From: Myxococcota bacterium
GTDB taxonomy: Bacteria > Myxococcota_A > UBA9042 > DTJE01
Length of the DNA stretch: 51,759 nucleotides
Assembly (NCBI GenBank): GCA_017994695.1
Contig: JAGOKF010000020.1
Span: forward strand, 1 to 51,759
Direction of reading: 5' to 3'
Shown here: positions 20,548-28,741 of the stretch, piece by piece
Layout of the letters: each line of letters opens with the position of its first letter
Position numbering within the stretch: position 1 is the stretch's first letter
Notes under the pieces: generated by a model
The model's input: only the letters and a program-made list of their open reading frames with translations
What the model was told of the DNA's origin: nothing
The model's database searches: none
Position numbers and translations under genes: made by a program

Positions 20548-22764
20548 ATGGACCGCCTCTTCTTCCCCTACCACAGTCCCCTCTCCCTGGCGGTGGTGGG
20601 AGTCCTCAGCATGGTCGGTCTGGTGCTCTATGCATGGCGGGTCCGGTCCGCCGCCGGGGTCCGTGACCGCCTGGTGCTGCTGGGACTCCGCCTGCTGGCC
20701 ATCGGCGGCATCCTGGGGGCCTACCTCCAGTTCGGGACCCAGGATCGCCAGGAGGTGCGCCGGAAGGGGAGGGTCGCGGTGCTGGTGGACGTCTCGGCCA
20801 GCATGGGAGACGGGCGGACCGAGGAGGGGACCCCGAGGGCCCAGGTCCTGGCGATGACCCGGGGGCTTCCCGACTGGTGGAGGGGGCTGGAGGCCCGCTG
20901 GGACCTGCGCTTCTACGAGTTCTCCCGGGGGCTCCGGGAGGTCCCGGTGGAGGAGGCGGGCACCGGGCCGGCCCGAGGGGGCGCCACGGACCTGTTCGGG
21001 GCCCTGCGGGACCTGGCGGGGGACCCGGAGGGCCTGGCGGGGGTGCTGCTGCTGTCCGACGGGGGTCTGACGGGCCCCGAGGGGGAGGTCCTTTCCCCGG
21101 AGGACTGGGCCCTTCGGACCCGGGAGCCGCCGCCTGCCCCGATCGCCTGGCTGCGGCCGATTTCCCCGGGGGAGGCGGAGGAAGGGGCGTTCCTGTCGTC
21201 GGTCGAGGGGCTGTCGTACCTGGTGGTCCGGGATGCCTCCCCCGTCCGGGTCCGGGTGGGCGGCATCCCGGAGTCGGGGCCGCCGCTGAAAGTGTCGATC
21301 CGGGAGGGATCCCGGACCCTGGCCACCGCGGAGGTCCCGGGGAGGAACGGGGCCGGGGAGGCGGTCGTCGAGGTGCCGCTGTTTCCCCGGAAGGCCGGGG
21401 AGCATGTCTACGAGGTCCGGCTGGAGGGCCCCCCGGAGGCCCTCTCCCCCTCCCGGTCCCGGCGGTGGGTGTCGGGGACTGCGGCGAGGGACTCGATCCA
21501 GGTGCTGCTGCTGGCCGGGCAGCCCTCCTGGGATGTCCGCTTCCTCCGGGGCTGGCTCCGGTCCCGGCCCGGAGTGGACCTGGTGTCCTTCGTGACCCTC
21601 CGGGCCCCCGATTCCCTGGTGGAGGACGACGAGGAGACGACCCTGGTGCCCCTTCCCGCCCGGGACCTGCTGGTCCGGAGGGTCGAGGGGTTCGACCTGG
21701 TGATCCTCCAGAACGAGGAGATCCGTCGCCCCGACACGCCGGAACTGGTCCGTTCCCTGGAGCACCACGTCCGGGGGGGCGGCGCCCTGTGGATCATCGG
21801 GGGCGACCTGGCCCTGGGGGCGGGGTTCCCGTGGCCCGACCACCTCGATCCCCTGCTGCCGGTCCGGCCGCCTCCCTCGAGAAGAGGGGGCCTGCTGGAG
21901 GGCGAGTTCCGCGTCGAGATGGCTCCCGGGGGACGCAGGCACCCGGCGGTGCGGGGGATCGATCGCCTGCTGGCCACGGCGCCTCCCTTGACGGCGGTCC
22001 ACGCCCTGGGGGGAACGACCCCCGAGGCCTCGGTGCTGCTGCGGACCCAGTCCCCGGGGTCCGAGGCCAGGCCCCTGCTGGTGACGGCCTCCCGGGGCCA
22101 GGGTCGGGTGGCGCTGCTGGCCACCGACACCCTCTGGCGCTGGGCGGCCCATCCGGCGGGGCAAGAGGTCCACGACGCCCTGCTGCGGGGGCTCCTGGCC
22201 TGGCTGACCCAGGACCTCCAGGCGGCCGATCTCCGGGTCCGCCTGGTCCCCCGGGAGGGGCTCCCGGGGACGGCCTTCCTGGCGGAGGTCGAGGCCGTGG
22301 ACGGCCTGGGGTCCGTCCGGCTGTCCTGGGAGAGGCAGGGGGAGGACGGGGAATACGAGGCCCTCGACCCCGAGGTCCCCCTGGAACTGGATGCCCGCCG
22401 ACGGGCCCAGGTCGCCCGGGTCGTCCCGGGGGAGGGTCCGATCCGCGTCCGGGTGACCGCGGCCCAGGGGGACCTGGTGCTGGAGTCCGAGGCCCTGGGA
22501 CTGGTCCAGCCCGGGCCGGGGGAACGGGAGCCAGCGGGGAAGGCGGGAGATCGGCTGGCCTCCTGGATCCGGGCCTCCGGCGGCCTGGTGGCGCCGATCG
22601 CCGCGCTCCCCGACCCCGGGAGACTGCCGTTTCCCGTGGAGGAGGCCCAGCAGGTCGGGGTCTCCCGGGTGGATCCCCTGTGGAACCACCCGCTGCTGTG
22701 GCTGCTGCTGGTGGCCATCCTGATGATCGAGTGGTACCTGGAGCGGAAGATTGGATATACCTGA
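20548..22764 (+). CDS. Membrane protein with VWA domain and glutamine-amidotransferase-like region
   Basis: A 738-residue inner-membrane protein. Two N-terminal helices (SLAVVGVLSMVGLVLYAW and VLLGLRLLAIGGILGAYL) lead into a von Willebrand A domain with the MIDAS motif DVSASMGD at about residue 80 and LLLSDGGL later. The middle part (about 310-530) resembles a GATase1-like fold (VLLLAGQPSWDVRFL, DLVILQNEEI, GGGALWIIGGD). A single C-terminal helix, LLWLLLVAILMIEWYLERK, closes it. This is the layout of BatA-like proteins that accompany DUF4159. No MoxR ATPase is in the window. Confidence 0.82.
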   Translation: MDRLFFPYHSPLSLAVVGVLSMVGLVLYAWRVRSAAGVRDRLVLLGLRLLAIGGILGAYLQFGTQDRQEVRRKGRVAVLVDVSASMGDGRTEEGTPRAQVLAMTRGLPDWWRGLEARWDLRFYEFSRGLREVPVEEAGTGPARGGATDLFGALRDLAGDPEGLAGVLLLSDGGLTGPEGEVLSPEDWALRTREPPPAPIAWLRPISPGEAEEGAFLSSVEGLSYLVVRDASPVRVRVGGIPESGPPLKVSIREGSRTLATAEVPGRNGAGEAVVEVPLFPRKAGEHVYEVRLEGPPEALSPSRSRRWVSGTAARDSIQVLLLAGQPSWDVRFLRGWLRSRPGVDLVSFVTLRAPDSLVEDDEETTLVPLPARDLLVRRVEGFDLVILQNEEIRRPDTPELVRSLEHHVRGGGALWIIGGDLALGAGFPWPDHLDPLLPVRPPPSRRGGLLEGEFRVEMAPGGRRHPAVRGIDRLLATAPPLTAVHALGGTTPEASVLLRTQSPGSEARPLLVTASRGQGRVALLATDTLWRWAAHPAGQEVHDALLRGLLAWLTQDLQAADLRVRLVPREGLPGTAFLAEVEAVDGLGSVRLSWERQGEDGEYEALDPEVPLELDARRRAQVARVVPGEGPIRVRVTAAQGDLVLESEALGLVQPGPGEREPAGKAGDRLASWIRASGGLVAPIAALPDPGRLPFPVEEAQQVGVSRVDPLWNHPLLWLLLVAILMIEWYLERKIGYT

Positions 22765-22767
22765 ACG

Positions 22768-23550
22768 ATGAAGACCTTCAAACTGGTGGTGCAGTACGAC
22801 GGGACCGGTTTCCACGGATGGCAGTGGCAGGACGGGGTGCGGACCGTCCAGGGGGTGCTGGGGGAGGGTATTCGCCGCCTGGCCGGCCAGGGTGCCACGC
22901 TCCATGCCTCCTCCCGGACCGATGCCGGGGTCCACGCGGCGGCCCTCCCGGTCTCCTTCCGGATGGAGACGGCCCTGCCTCCCAAGGCCTTCGTGCTGGG
23001 GCTCAACCGCTTCCTGCCCCCGGACCTCCAGGTCCTGGAGTGCCGGGTGGTGCGGGAGGAGTTCCATGCCCGGTTCAGCGCCCGGGGGAAGACCTACCGG
23101 TACCGTGTCCAGACGGGACCGGCGGCGCTGCCCCTGTGGCGCCACCAGGCCTGGCACGTGCCCCTGCCGCTGGACGGCGACGCGATGCGGGAGGCGGCGG
23201 GGCTGCTGGTGGGGGTCCACGACTTCTCGGCCTTCCGGTCCGCCCACTGCGATGCGAAGTCGCCGGTGAGGGACCTCCGGCGGCTGGAGGTCCTCCAGGT
23301 CGATCGGCAACTTTGGTCCATCGAGGCCGAGGCGGGAGGCTTCCTGCGGAACATGGTCCGGGTGCTGGCCGGGACGCTGGTGGAGGTGGGGCTCCGCCGC
23401 CATCCCCCGTCCTGGGTGGCCTCGCTGCTCGCGGACCGGGACCGGACCCGGGGAGGGATCACCGCTCCGGCCCACGGCCTGACCCTGGTCCGGGTCGAGT
23501 ACCCGCCGGGCCTGGACGACCCTCTGGAGAGGTGGCCTCCGGGACCTTGA
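22768..23550 (+). CDS. truA: tRNA pseudouridine(38-40) synthase
   Basis: A 260-residue enzyme that makes pseudouridine at positions 38-40 in the tRNA anticodon arm. The start VVQYDGTGFHGWQWQ and the catalytic Asp D52 in SSRTDAGVHA are diagnostic. Also seen are RGKTYRYRV, HDFSAFRS and a C-terminal GFLRNMVRVLAGTLVEVG. It begins 3 bases after the VWA gene and probably shares its transcript. Confidence 0.95.
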   Translation: MKTFKLVVQYDGTGFHGWQWQDGVRTVQGVLGEGIRRLAGQGATLHASSRTDAGVHAAALPVSFRMETALPPKAFVLGLNRFLPPDLQVLECRVVREEFHARFSARGKTYRYRVQTGPAALPLWRHQAWHVPLPLDGDAMREAAGLLVGVHDFSAFRSAHCDAKSPVRDLRRLEVLQVDRQLWSIEAEAGGFLRNMVRVLAGTLVEVGLRRHPPSWVASLLADRDRTRGGITAPAHGLTLVRVEYPPGLDDPLERWPPGP

Positions 23551-23623
23551 GACCCCTTCCTTCCGGCGGGGCATGGCCCGCGTCCGAGGGGCGGGAGTTC
23601 CGGTCATGGGGAGGAGCGGTCGG

Positions 23624-23653
23624 TTGACGGGACGGCCGGTCCCCGTCTAGGAT
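23624..23653 (+). promoter_or_regulatory. dnaN promoter
   Basis: TTGACG (23624-23629), an 18-base spacer, then TAGGAT (23648-23653), 36 bases before the dnaN ATG. Confidence 0.6.
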
Positions 23654-23689
23654 TGGTCAGGCCGGGTCGTCAACGGAAAGGAGTAGGGG

Positions 23690-24811
23690 ATGGAGTTCAC
23701 CGCCGCGAAGAAGGACTTTCTGTCCGCATTGCAGAAGGTGGGGGGCATTCCGGAACAGAAGAACCTGAGCAGCGTGATGGCGCACGTGCTGCTGGAGGAC
23801 GACGGGCCCGAGGCCGTCCGGCTGCTGGCCCAGTCCTACGAGGCGACCATGCAGGTCCGCTTCCCCGCCCGCGTCGCCGAGTCCGGGCGCCTGGCCCTTT
23901 CGGGTCGGAGCCTGCTGGATGCCGGCAGGATGCTCCCCGACGCGCCGGTGCACCTGAAGTCCGCCTCGAACTACTGGGCCGACCTGGTGGCGGGGCGCAC
24001 GGAGTACCGGATCCCCGGCATCCTGCCCGAGAACATCCCCACTCCGATGCCCCTGCCGGTCTCGCTGGAGGTGTCGCTGCCCCGGGACCTGCTGCTGGAG
24101 ATGGTCGAGCGGGTGGGCTTCGCGATGTCCCAGGACGAGGGGCGCCCGAACCTGAACGGCATCTGCCTGAAGGCCCAGCCCGAGGGATCGGGGGTCCGCA
24201 TCGAGGCCGTGGCCACCGACGGGCACCGCCTGGCCCGCATGATCCGGGTGGTCGAGGCGTCGGGCCTGGCCGAGGCGGTCCAGGGCATCCTGCACCGGAA
24301 GGGCATCGTGGAACTGCGTCGGTTCCTGGAGGGGGAGAAGGGGCCCGTGCAGGTCGGGTTCCACCGCAGCGCCGTCTTCTTCCGGCTGGAGACCGGCCAC
24401 CTGATGGTGCGCCAGATCGAGCTGGAGTATCCCGACTATCCCCGGGTCATTCCCACCGAGCACCAGTGGCGGTTCGAGGTGGACCGGTCCGAGCTGATCG
24501 ACGCGGTGAACCGGACCGTCGTCGTGCTCGGAAGCGACCGGACGCCGCTGGTCCGCCTCCGGGTGGAGACCGGCCGGATGACCGTGTCGGCCCAGGACCC
24601 CGACAAGGGCGATGCCCGGAGCGAGATGGACGTGGCCTACGAGGGGGACTCCTTCGAGATCTGCTACAACAACCGGTACATGCTGGAGGCCCTGAAGGCC
24701 CTTCCGGGGCAGATGGTGGCCTTTTTCCTGAAGGATCTCCAGAACGCCACGCTGATCCGCAGCCTCCAGGACGACGGCCTGCTGCAGTTGATCATGCCCC
24801 TGCGCGTCTGA
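23690..24811 (+). CDS. dnaN: DNA polymerase III sliding clamp (beta subunit)
   Basis: A 373-residue ring-forming clamp that tethers polymerase to DNA. The sequence follows the three-domain beta-clamp plan: [17 protein letters not shown] at the start, a second-domain [11 protein letters not shown], and a C-terminal [17 protein letters not shown] with the final LIMPLRV (the usual end is MPMRL). A strong ribosome-binding site GGAAAGGAG precedes ATG 23690. recF follows after 35 bases. dnaA and gyrB, often adjacent, are not here. Confidence 0.96.
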   Translation: MEFTAAKKDFLSALQKVGGIPEQKNLSSVMAHVLLEDDGPEAVRLLAQSYEATMQVRFPARVAESGRLALSGRSLLDAGRMLPDAPVHLKSASNYWADLVAGRTEYRIPGILPENIPTPMPLPVSLEVSLPRDLLLEMVERVGFAMSQDEGRPNLNGICLKAQPEGSGVRIEAVATDGHRLARMIRVVEASGLAEAVQGILHRKGIVELRRFLEGEKGPVQVGFHRSAVFFRLETGHLMVRQIELEYPDYPRVIPTEHQWRFEVDRSELIDAVNRTVVVLGSDRTPLVRLRVETGRMTVSAQDPDKGDARSEMDVAYEGDSFEICYNNRYMLEALKALPGQMVAFFLKDLQNATLIRSLQDDGLLQLIMPLRV

Positions 24812-24846
24812 CCCTGCGGAGCGCGACCCTTCTCCGCGGGAGTCCC

Positions 24847-25956
24847 ATGCGCCTCGCCTCGCTGGAAATCCAGGACTTCCGGAACATTCGGGAAGCGGCG
24901 CTGGCCTTCTCTCCGGGCCTGAACCTGCTGGTCGGGGACAACGGCCAGGGGAAGACCAACCTGGTCGAGGCGGTCGCGTTCCTGTCGTGGCTGCGATCCT
25001 TCCGCACCAGCCGGAGCCAGGACCTTCCCACGGCGGGATGCCCCGCGGCGCGGCTGTCGGCCCGGGTCGAGGGGGCGTCGGGTTCCCGGCAGATCGAGGT
25101 CCGCATCGAGCAGGGGCACCGCCGGGCGTGGCTGGACGGGAAGGGGGTCCGGTCCCGCCGGGAGGTCCGGGAGGCCCTGGCGGTGGTGTGCCTGTCTCCC
25201 GACGACCCGGCCGTGCTGGAGGGGGGCGGGGAGGGGCGGCGCCTGCTGCTGGACCGCCTGGCCTGGCTGCTGGATCCCGCCGCCGAGGGGCCCCTGAACC
25301 AGTATGCCCGGCTGCTGAAGGAGCGGAACCGGCGCCTGAAGGACCCGTCGGGGCCCGGGGATCGCCGATGGGGAGAGGCCCTGGAGGAGGCCCTGGCCGA
25401 GGCCGGGGCCCAGGTGACAGCCCGCAGGCTGGCCCTGGTCCGGGAGATGAAGCACCGGCTGCCCGAGACGCTTCGGGCGTTCGCGGGCGAGGACCTCCGG
25501 CTGTCGATGCGCTACGATTGCCGCTGGTTCGCCGGGGACGGGGACCCCTCCCGGGAGGACCTGGTCCGGGCCCTCCGGCAGCGGGCCGAGGTGGACCGGG
25601 CCGCGGGGCACACGACGGCGGGACCCCACACGGACGACCTCGAGGTCGTGCTCCAGGGGCTGCGGGCCCGGGGCAATGCCAGCCGGGGGCAGCGCAAGGT
25701 CCTGATGGTGGCCTGGAAGGCCGTCGAGGCCGCGCTGTACCGGGAACGGTCCGGGGAGGAGCCGGTGATGGTGCTGGACGATGCCCTGGCGGACCTGGAT
25801 CCGGATCGCCAGCGGAGAGTGCTGGGGATGCTGGCCCTCCGGCCCGGCCAGACCTTCGTCACCAGCGCCGAGGCCCGCCTGGACGGCCAGTGGGGAGTCC
25901 GGGTCCACCGGGCCCGGGAAGGGACGTTCCGGCTGGAACAGGAGGAACAGGGATGA
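24847..25956 (+). CDS. recF: DNA replication and repair protein RecF
   Basis: A 369-residue SMC-like ATPase that helps load RecA at gapped DNA. Walker A is GDNGQGKT (30-37), the N-terminus reads [15 protein letters not shown], the signature region is [14 protein letters not shown], and Walker B is [12 protein letters not shown]. The length is typical. ATG 24847 is the start of the conserved N-terminus. Its TGA overlaps the murA ATG (ATGA), so murA is probably translationally coupled. Confidence 0.94.
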   Translation: MRLASLEIQDFRNIREAALAFSPGLNLLVGDNGQGKTNLVEAVAFLSWLRSFRTSRSQDLPTAGCPAARLSARVEGASGSRQIEVRIEQGHRRAWLDGKGVRSRREVREALAVVCLSPDDPAVLEGGGEGRRLLLDRLAWLLDPAAEGPLNQYARLLKERNRRLKDPSGPGDRRWGEALEEALAEAGAQVTARRLALVREMKHRLPETLRAFAGEDLRLSMRYDCRWFAGDGDPSREDLVRALRQRAEVDRAAGHTTAGPHTDDLEVVLQGLRARGNASRGQRKVLMVAWKAVEAALYRERSGEEPVMVLDDALADLDPDRQRRVLGMLALRPGQTFVTSAEARLDGQWGVRVHRAREGTFRLEQEEQG

Positions 25957-27233
25957 GCCGCTTCCTGATCGAGGGTGGCTACCGGGTGTCGGGGGACATG
26001 ACGCCCTCGGGGAACAAGAACGAGGCCCTCCCGGCCCTGGCCGCGTGCCTGCTGACCGAGGAGGAGGTGCTGCTGGAGAACGTGCCCCGGATCCAGGACG
26101 TCGAGGTGATGGTCCGGATCCTGGAGGCCCTGGGGGTGGAAACCGAGTGGCAGGAACGCCACCGCCTGCGCCTGCAGGCCCGGGAGGTCCGGGGGACGGC
26201 CCTGGACCGGGACCTCTGCCGGCAGGTCCGGGCCTCGGTGCTCTTTGCGGGACCGATGGTGGCCCGGTGCGGCGGGGTGGTGCTGCCTCCTCCGGGGGGG
26301 GACGTGATCGGCCGCAGGCGCCTGGACACCCACTTCGATGCCCTGACGGCCCTGGGGGCCCGGCTGGAGGTGGCCGACGTCTACCGCCTGACCGGGCAGT
26401 GTCTCCAGGGGACGGCGATGTTCCTGGACGAGGCCTCGGTGACCGGGACCGAGAACGCCGTGATGGCGGCGGTGCTGGCCCGGGGGACCACCACGATCGA
26501 GAACGCGGCCTGCGAGCCCCACGTCCAGGGCCTCTGCCGGATGCTGAACCGCATGGGCGCCCGGATTTCGGGCATCGGCACCAACACGCTGACCATCGAG
26601 GGGGTGGACCGGCTCCACGGGACCCGCCATGAGATCGGTCCGGACTACCTGGAGGTGGGTTCGTTCATCGGCCTCGGGGCCGTGATGGGGGACGGCCTGA
26701 CGATCCACGGCGTCCGGCCCGAGGAACTGCGCAAGATCCGCAAGGTCTTCGAGAAACTGGGCGTCCAGATGTGGTTCCAGGACGACCGGGTTCACGTGCC
26801 GGGACGCCAGCAGCTACGCGTCGTCCCGGACCTCCACGGGGCCATTCCCCAGCTGGACGACGCTCCCTGGCCCCAGTTCCCCACGGACCTGATGTCCATC
26901 GCGATCGTGGTGGCGACCCAGTCCGCCGGGACGACCCTGTTCTTCGAGAAGATGTTCGAGGGACGGATGTTCTTTGTGGACGGCCTGATCGGCATGGGGG
27001 CCTCGATCATCCTGTGCGATCCCCACCGCGTGGTGGTCGTGGGCCCCTCCCGGCTCTACGGGACCACGCTGGTGAGCCCCGACGTCCGGGCCGGCATGGC
27101 GATGCTGATCGCCGCCCTGGCCGCCTCGGGGCGGTCCGAGATCCGCAACATCCGCCAGATCGACCGGGGCTACGAGGCCGTGGACGAGAAACTGCGCCTG
27201 CTGGGGGCCCGCATCGAGCGCGTGGACGACTAG
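25953..27233 (+). CDS. murA: UDP-N-acetylglucosamine 1-carboxyvinyltransferase with Cys-to-Asp active site
   Basis: A 426-residue enzyme that adds enolpyruvate from PEP to UDP-GlcNAc, the first step of peptidoglycan synthesis. K22 and N23 (SGNKNEAL) and the Asp of FPTDLMS are conserved. The loop that carries C115 in E. coli reads [14 protein letters not shown] here, with D117 in the Cys position. In enzymes with natural Asp (Mycobacterium, Chlamydia) activity is kept but fosfomycin cannot alkylate the site. Two rather unusual insert segments ([13 protein letters not shown]) are otherwise compatible with the family. It overlaps recF by ATGA. Confidence 0.92.
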   Translation: MSRFLIEGGYRVSGDMTPSGNKNEALPALAACLLTEEEVLLENVPRIQDVEVMVRILEALGVETEWQERHRLRLQAREVRGTALDRDLCRQVRASVLFAGPMVARCGGVVLPPPGGDVIGRRRLDTHFDALTALGARLEVADVYRLTGQCLQGTAMFLDEASVTGTENAVMAAVLARGTTTIENAACEPHVQGLCRMLNRMGARISGIGTNTLTIEGVDRLHGTRHEIGPDYLEVGSFIGLGAVMGDGLTIHGVRPEELRKIRKVFEKLGVQMWFQDDRVHVPGRQQLRVVPDLHGAIPQLDDAPWPQFPTDLMSIAIVVATQSAGTTLFFEKMFEGRMFFVDGLIGMGASIILCDPHRVVVVGPSRLYGTTLVSPDVRAGMAMLIAALAASGRSEIRNIRQIDRGYEAVDEKLRLLGARIERVDD

Positions 27234-27364
27234 CGCCATCCCGGCCGTGATGCCGGGGGGAGGGACGCCGGCCACCCCGGCGGTCGGGGACGCGACGGCT
27301 CCCCCGATCGCATCGACGGGGAACCGGAAGCCGGTCCGATGCGGAAGGCCGCCGCTCCGGCGGG

Positions 27365-27393
27365 TTGCCATTCCTGTTGGGAAACCTTATCAT
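27365..27393 (+). promoter_or_regulatory. feo operon promoter
   Basis: TTGCCA (27365-27370), a 17-base spacer, then TATCAT (27388-27393), 31 bases before feoA. No convincing Fur-type palindrome overlaps it. Confidence 0.55.
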
Positions 27394-27424
27394 CAGTGCG
27401 GGTCGAGGGGATGGAGAGGGCGCG

Positions 27425-27667
27425 ATGACGCTTTCGGAGGCCCCGGTCGGAAGTCGCCTGAGGGTGGTGGGCCACGAGCGTCGCGGTGCCTGCGAGTGCG
27501 CCTCCGCGATCGCGGCGATGGGGATCCATCCCGGGGACGAGATCCGGGTGGTCCGGGCCGCTCCGTTCCACGGGCCGGTGCTGGTGGAGGTGCCCTCCTC
27601 GGGGGTTCGCCTCGCCCTGGGCCGGGGCATGGCCCGGTCCCTGATCGTCGAGCCGCTTCCCGCCTGA
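27425..27667 (+). CDS. feoA: Ferrous iron transport protein FeoA
   Basis: An 80-residue SH3-like cytosolic protein of the Fe2+ uptake system. It shows the FeoA pattern: TLSEAPVGSRLRVVGH at the start, AAMGIHPGDEIRVVR, and GVRLALGRGMARSLIV near the end. ATG 27425 is the natural start. The next gene in the same direction is an outer-membrane protein, then feoB, so the usual feoA-feoB pair is split by one gene. Confidence 0.9.
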   Translation: MTLSEAPVGSRLRVVGHERRGACECASAIAAMGIHPGDEIRVVRAAPFHGPVLVEVPSSGVRLALGRGMARSLIVEPLPA

Positions 27668-27831
27668 TTCCGCCGGCCCGGTGGTTGTTTCACGGACGCC
27701 GGGCCGACCTCCCGGGCCATCTCGTGGCCGTCCGGAGGGTATGTCTTGATGAAAACAGGAGATTTCGGATTCGACTGGACTTTTATTGAGAAGTGTTCGC
27801 AGTATAGACTTGGTTCGCTCGGGAGGTCGGA

Positions 27832-28722
27832 GTGGCCCGGCATCGGTGGGCGCTGGGGATGGTGATCGGAATCGTGGCATGGATTCCTGCCGGGGCTGTC
27901 GGGCAGGAGGAGGGGATGCATCCCGGGCAGGAGAAGGACGCCGCTCGCGCCGAGTGGCCCCGGATCCGGGACAACCTCTTCGTGCTGGAGGAGGCCTACA
28001 ACCAGGAACCGGGAGTCGCCCAGCACATCCTGGTCTTCCGGCTGGATCCGAAGAGTCGTGGCTGGACGCTGTCGTTCACCGACGAGTGGCCCGTCCCGAC
28101 GGACCGGAACCAGGTCTCCCTGACGCTGAACCTTGCCCGGGACCCCGGCGTCGAAGAGGTCGGCCTCTTCGAAGTCCTGGTGAACTGGCGATACCAGGCC
28201 GTGGGCCTCGGGGGCACGGGCCCGGTGGCCCTGGCTCCCCGCCTCAGCCTGGTGATCCCGACGGGATCGCTGGCCCGGGGAGGGTCCCGGGGTGTCCTCG
28301 GGGTCCAGGGGAACCTGCCCCTGAGCATCGAGGCCGGAAGGTGGATGGTGATCCACCTGAACGCCGGCCTCGCGGTGACGCCGGGGGCGATGGGAGCAGG
28401 GGTTCGCAAGACCCTCTGGGAGCCCTCCGCCGGCGTGGCCCTGGTGGGGCAGCCGCTGCCGTGGTTCAATCTGATGGTGGAAGGCCTCTTCGCGTCCACC
28501 GAGGAGGCCGACCAGGGCCGATGGAGGCGGGAGCAGCGGGTCACGGTGGCTCCTGGGGTGCGGTTCGCGATCGATCACCGGGAGTCGGGGCTCCAGGTGG
28601 TTCCCGGAGTGGCGGCCTCCCTGGACTTCCTGGTCCGGAGGGATTTCCGGGCCGGGCGGGATCTCGCGGTCGGGATCATCGCCTACCTGTCCTTCGAGCA
28701 CCCGGCCTTCCAAGTCGACTGA
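27832..28722 (+). CDS. Predicted outer-membrane protein between feoA and feoB
   Basis: A 296-residue exported protein with a signal peptide (MARHRWALGMVIGIVAWIPAGAVGQ). The mature part begins NLFVLEEAYNQEPGVAQH and consists of alternating hydrophobic/polar strands (VSLTLNLARD, APRLSLVIPTGSL, VIHLNAGLAVTP, IIAYLSFEHPAFQV), as expected for a small beta-barrel. No named family was recognised. It starts at GTG 27832 after GGGAGGTCGG. Its position between feoA and feoB suggests a channel or receptor for iron across the outer membrane, which is inference. The leader DNA (27745-27810) is unusually AT-rich for this genome and contains TATAGA at 27803-27808. Confidence 0.68.
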   Translation: MARHRWALGMVIGIVAWIPAGAVGQEEGMHPGQEKDAARAEWPRIRDNLFVLEEAYNQEPGVAQHILVFRLDPKSRGWTLSFTDEWPVPTDRNQVSLTLNLARDPGVEEVGLFEVLVNWRYQAVGLGGTGPVALAPRLSLVIPTGSLARGGSRGVLGVQGNLPLSIEAGRWMVIHLNAGLAVTPGAMGAGVRKTLWEPSAGVALVGQPLPWFNLMVEGLFASTEEADQGRWRREQRVTVAPGVRFAIDHRESGLQVVPGVAASLDFLVRRDFRAGRDLAVGIIAYLSFEHPAFQVD

Positions 28723-28741
28723 GTCCGGGCGGGAGGCAACG

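Noticed and set aside
23551-23689. Chromosome replication origin next to dnaN.
   Set aside because: No DnaA-box pattern (TTATCCACA-like) or AT-rich unwinding region is seen, and dnaA is absent.
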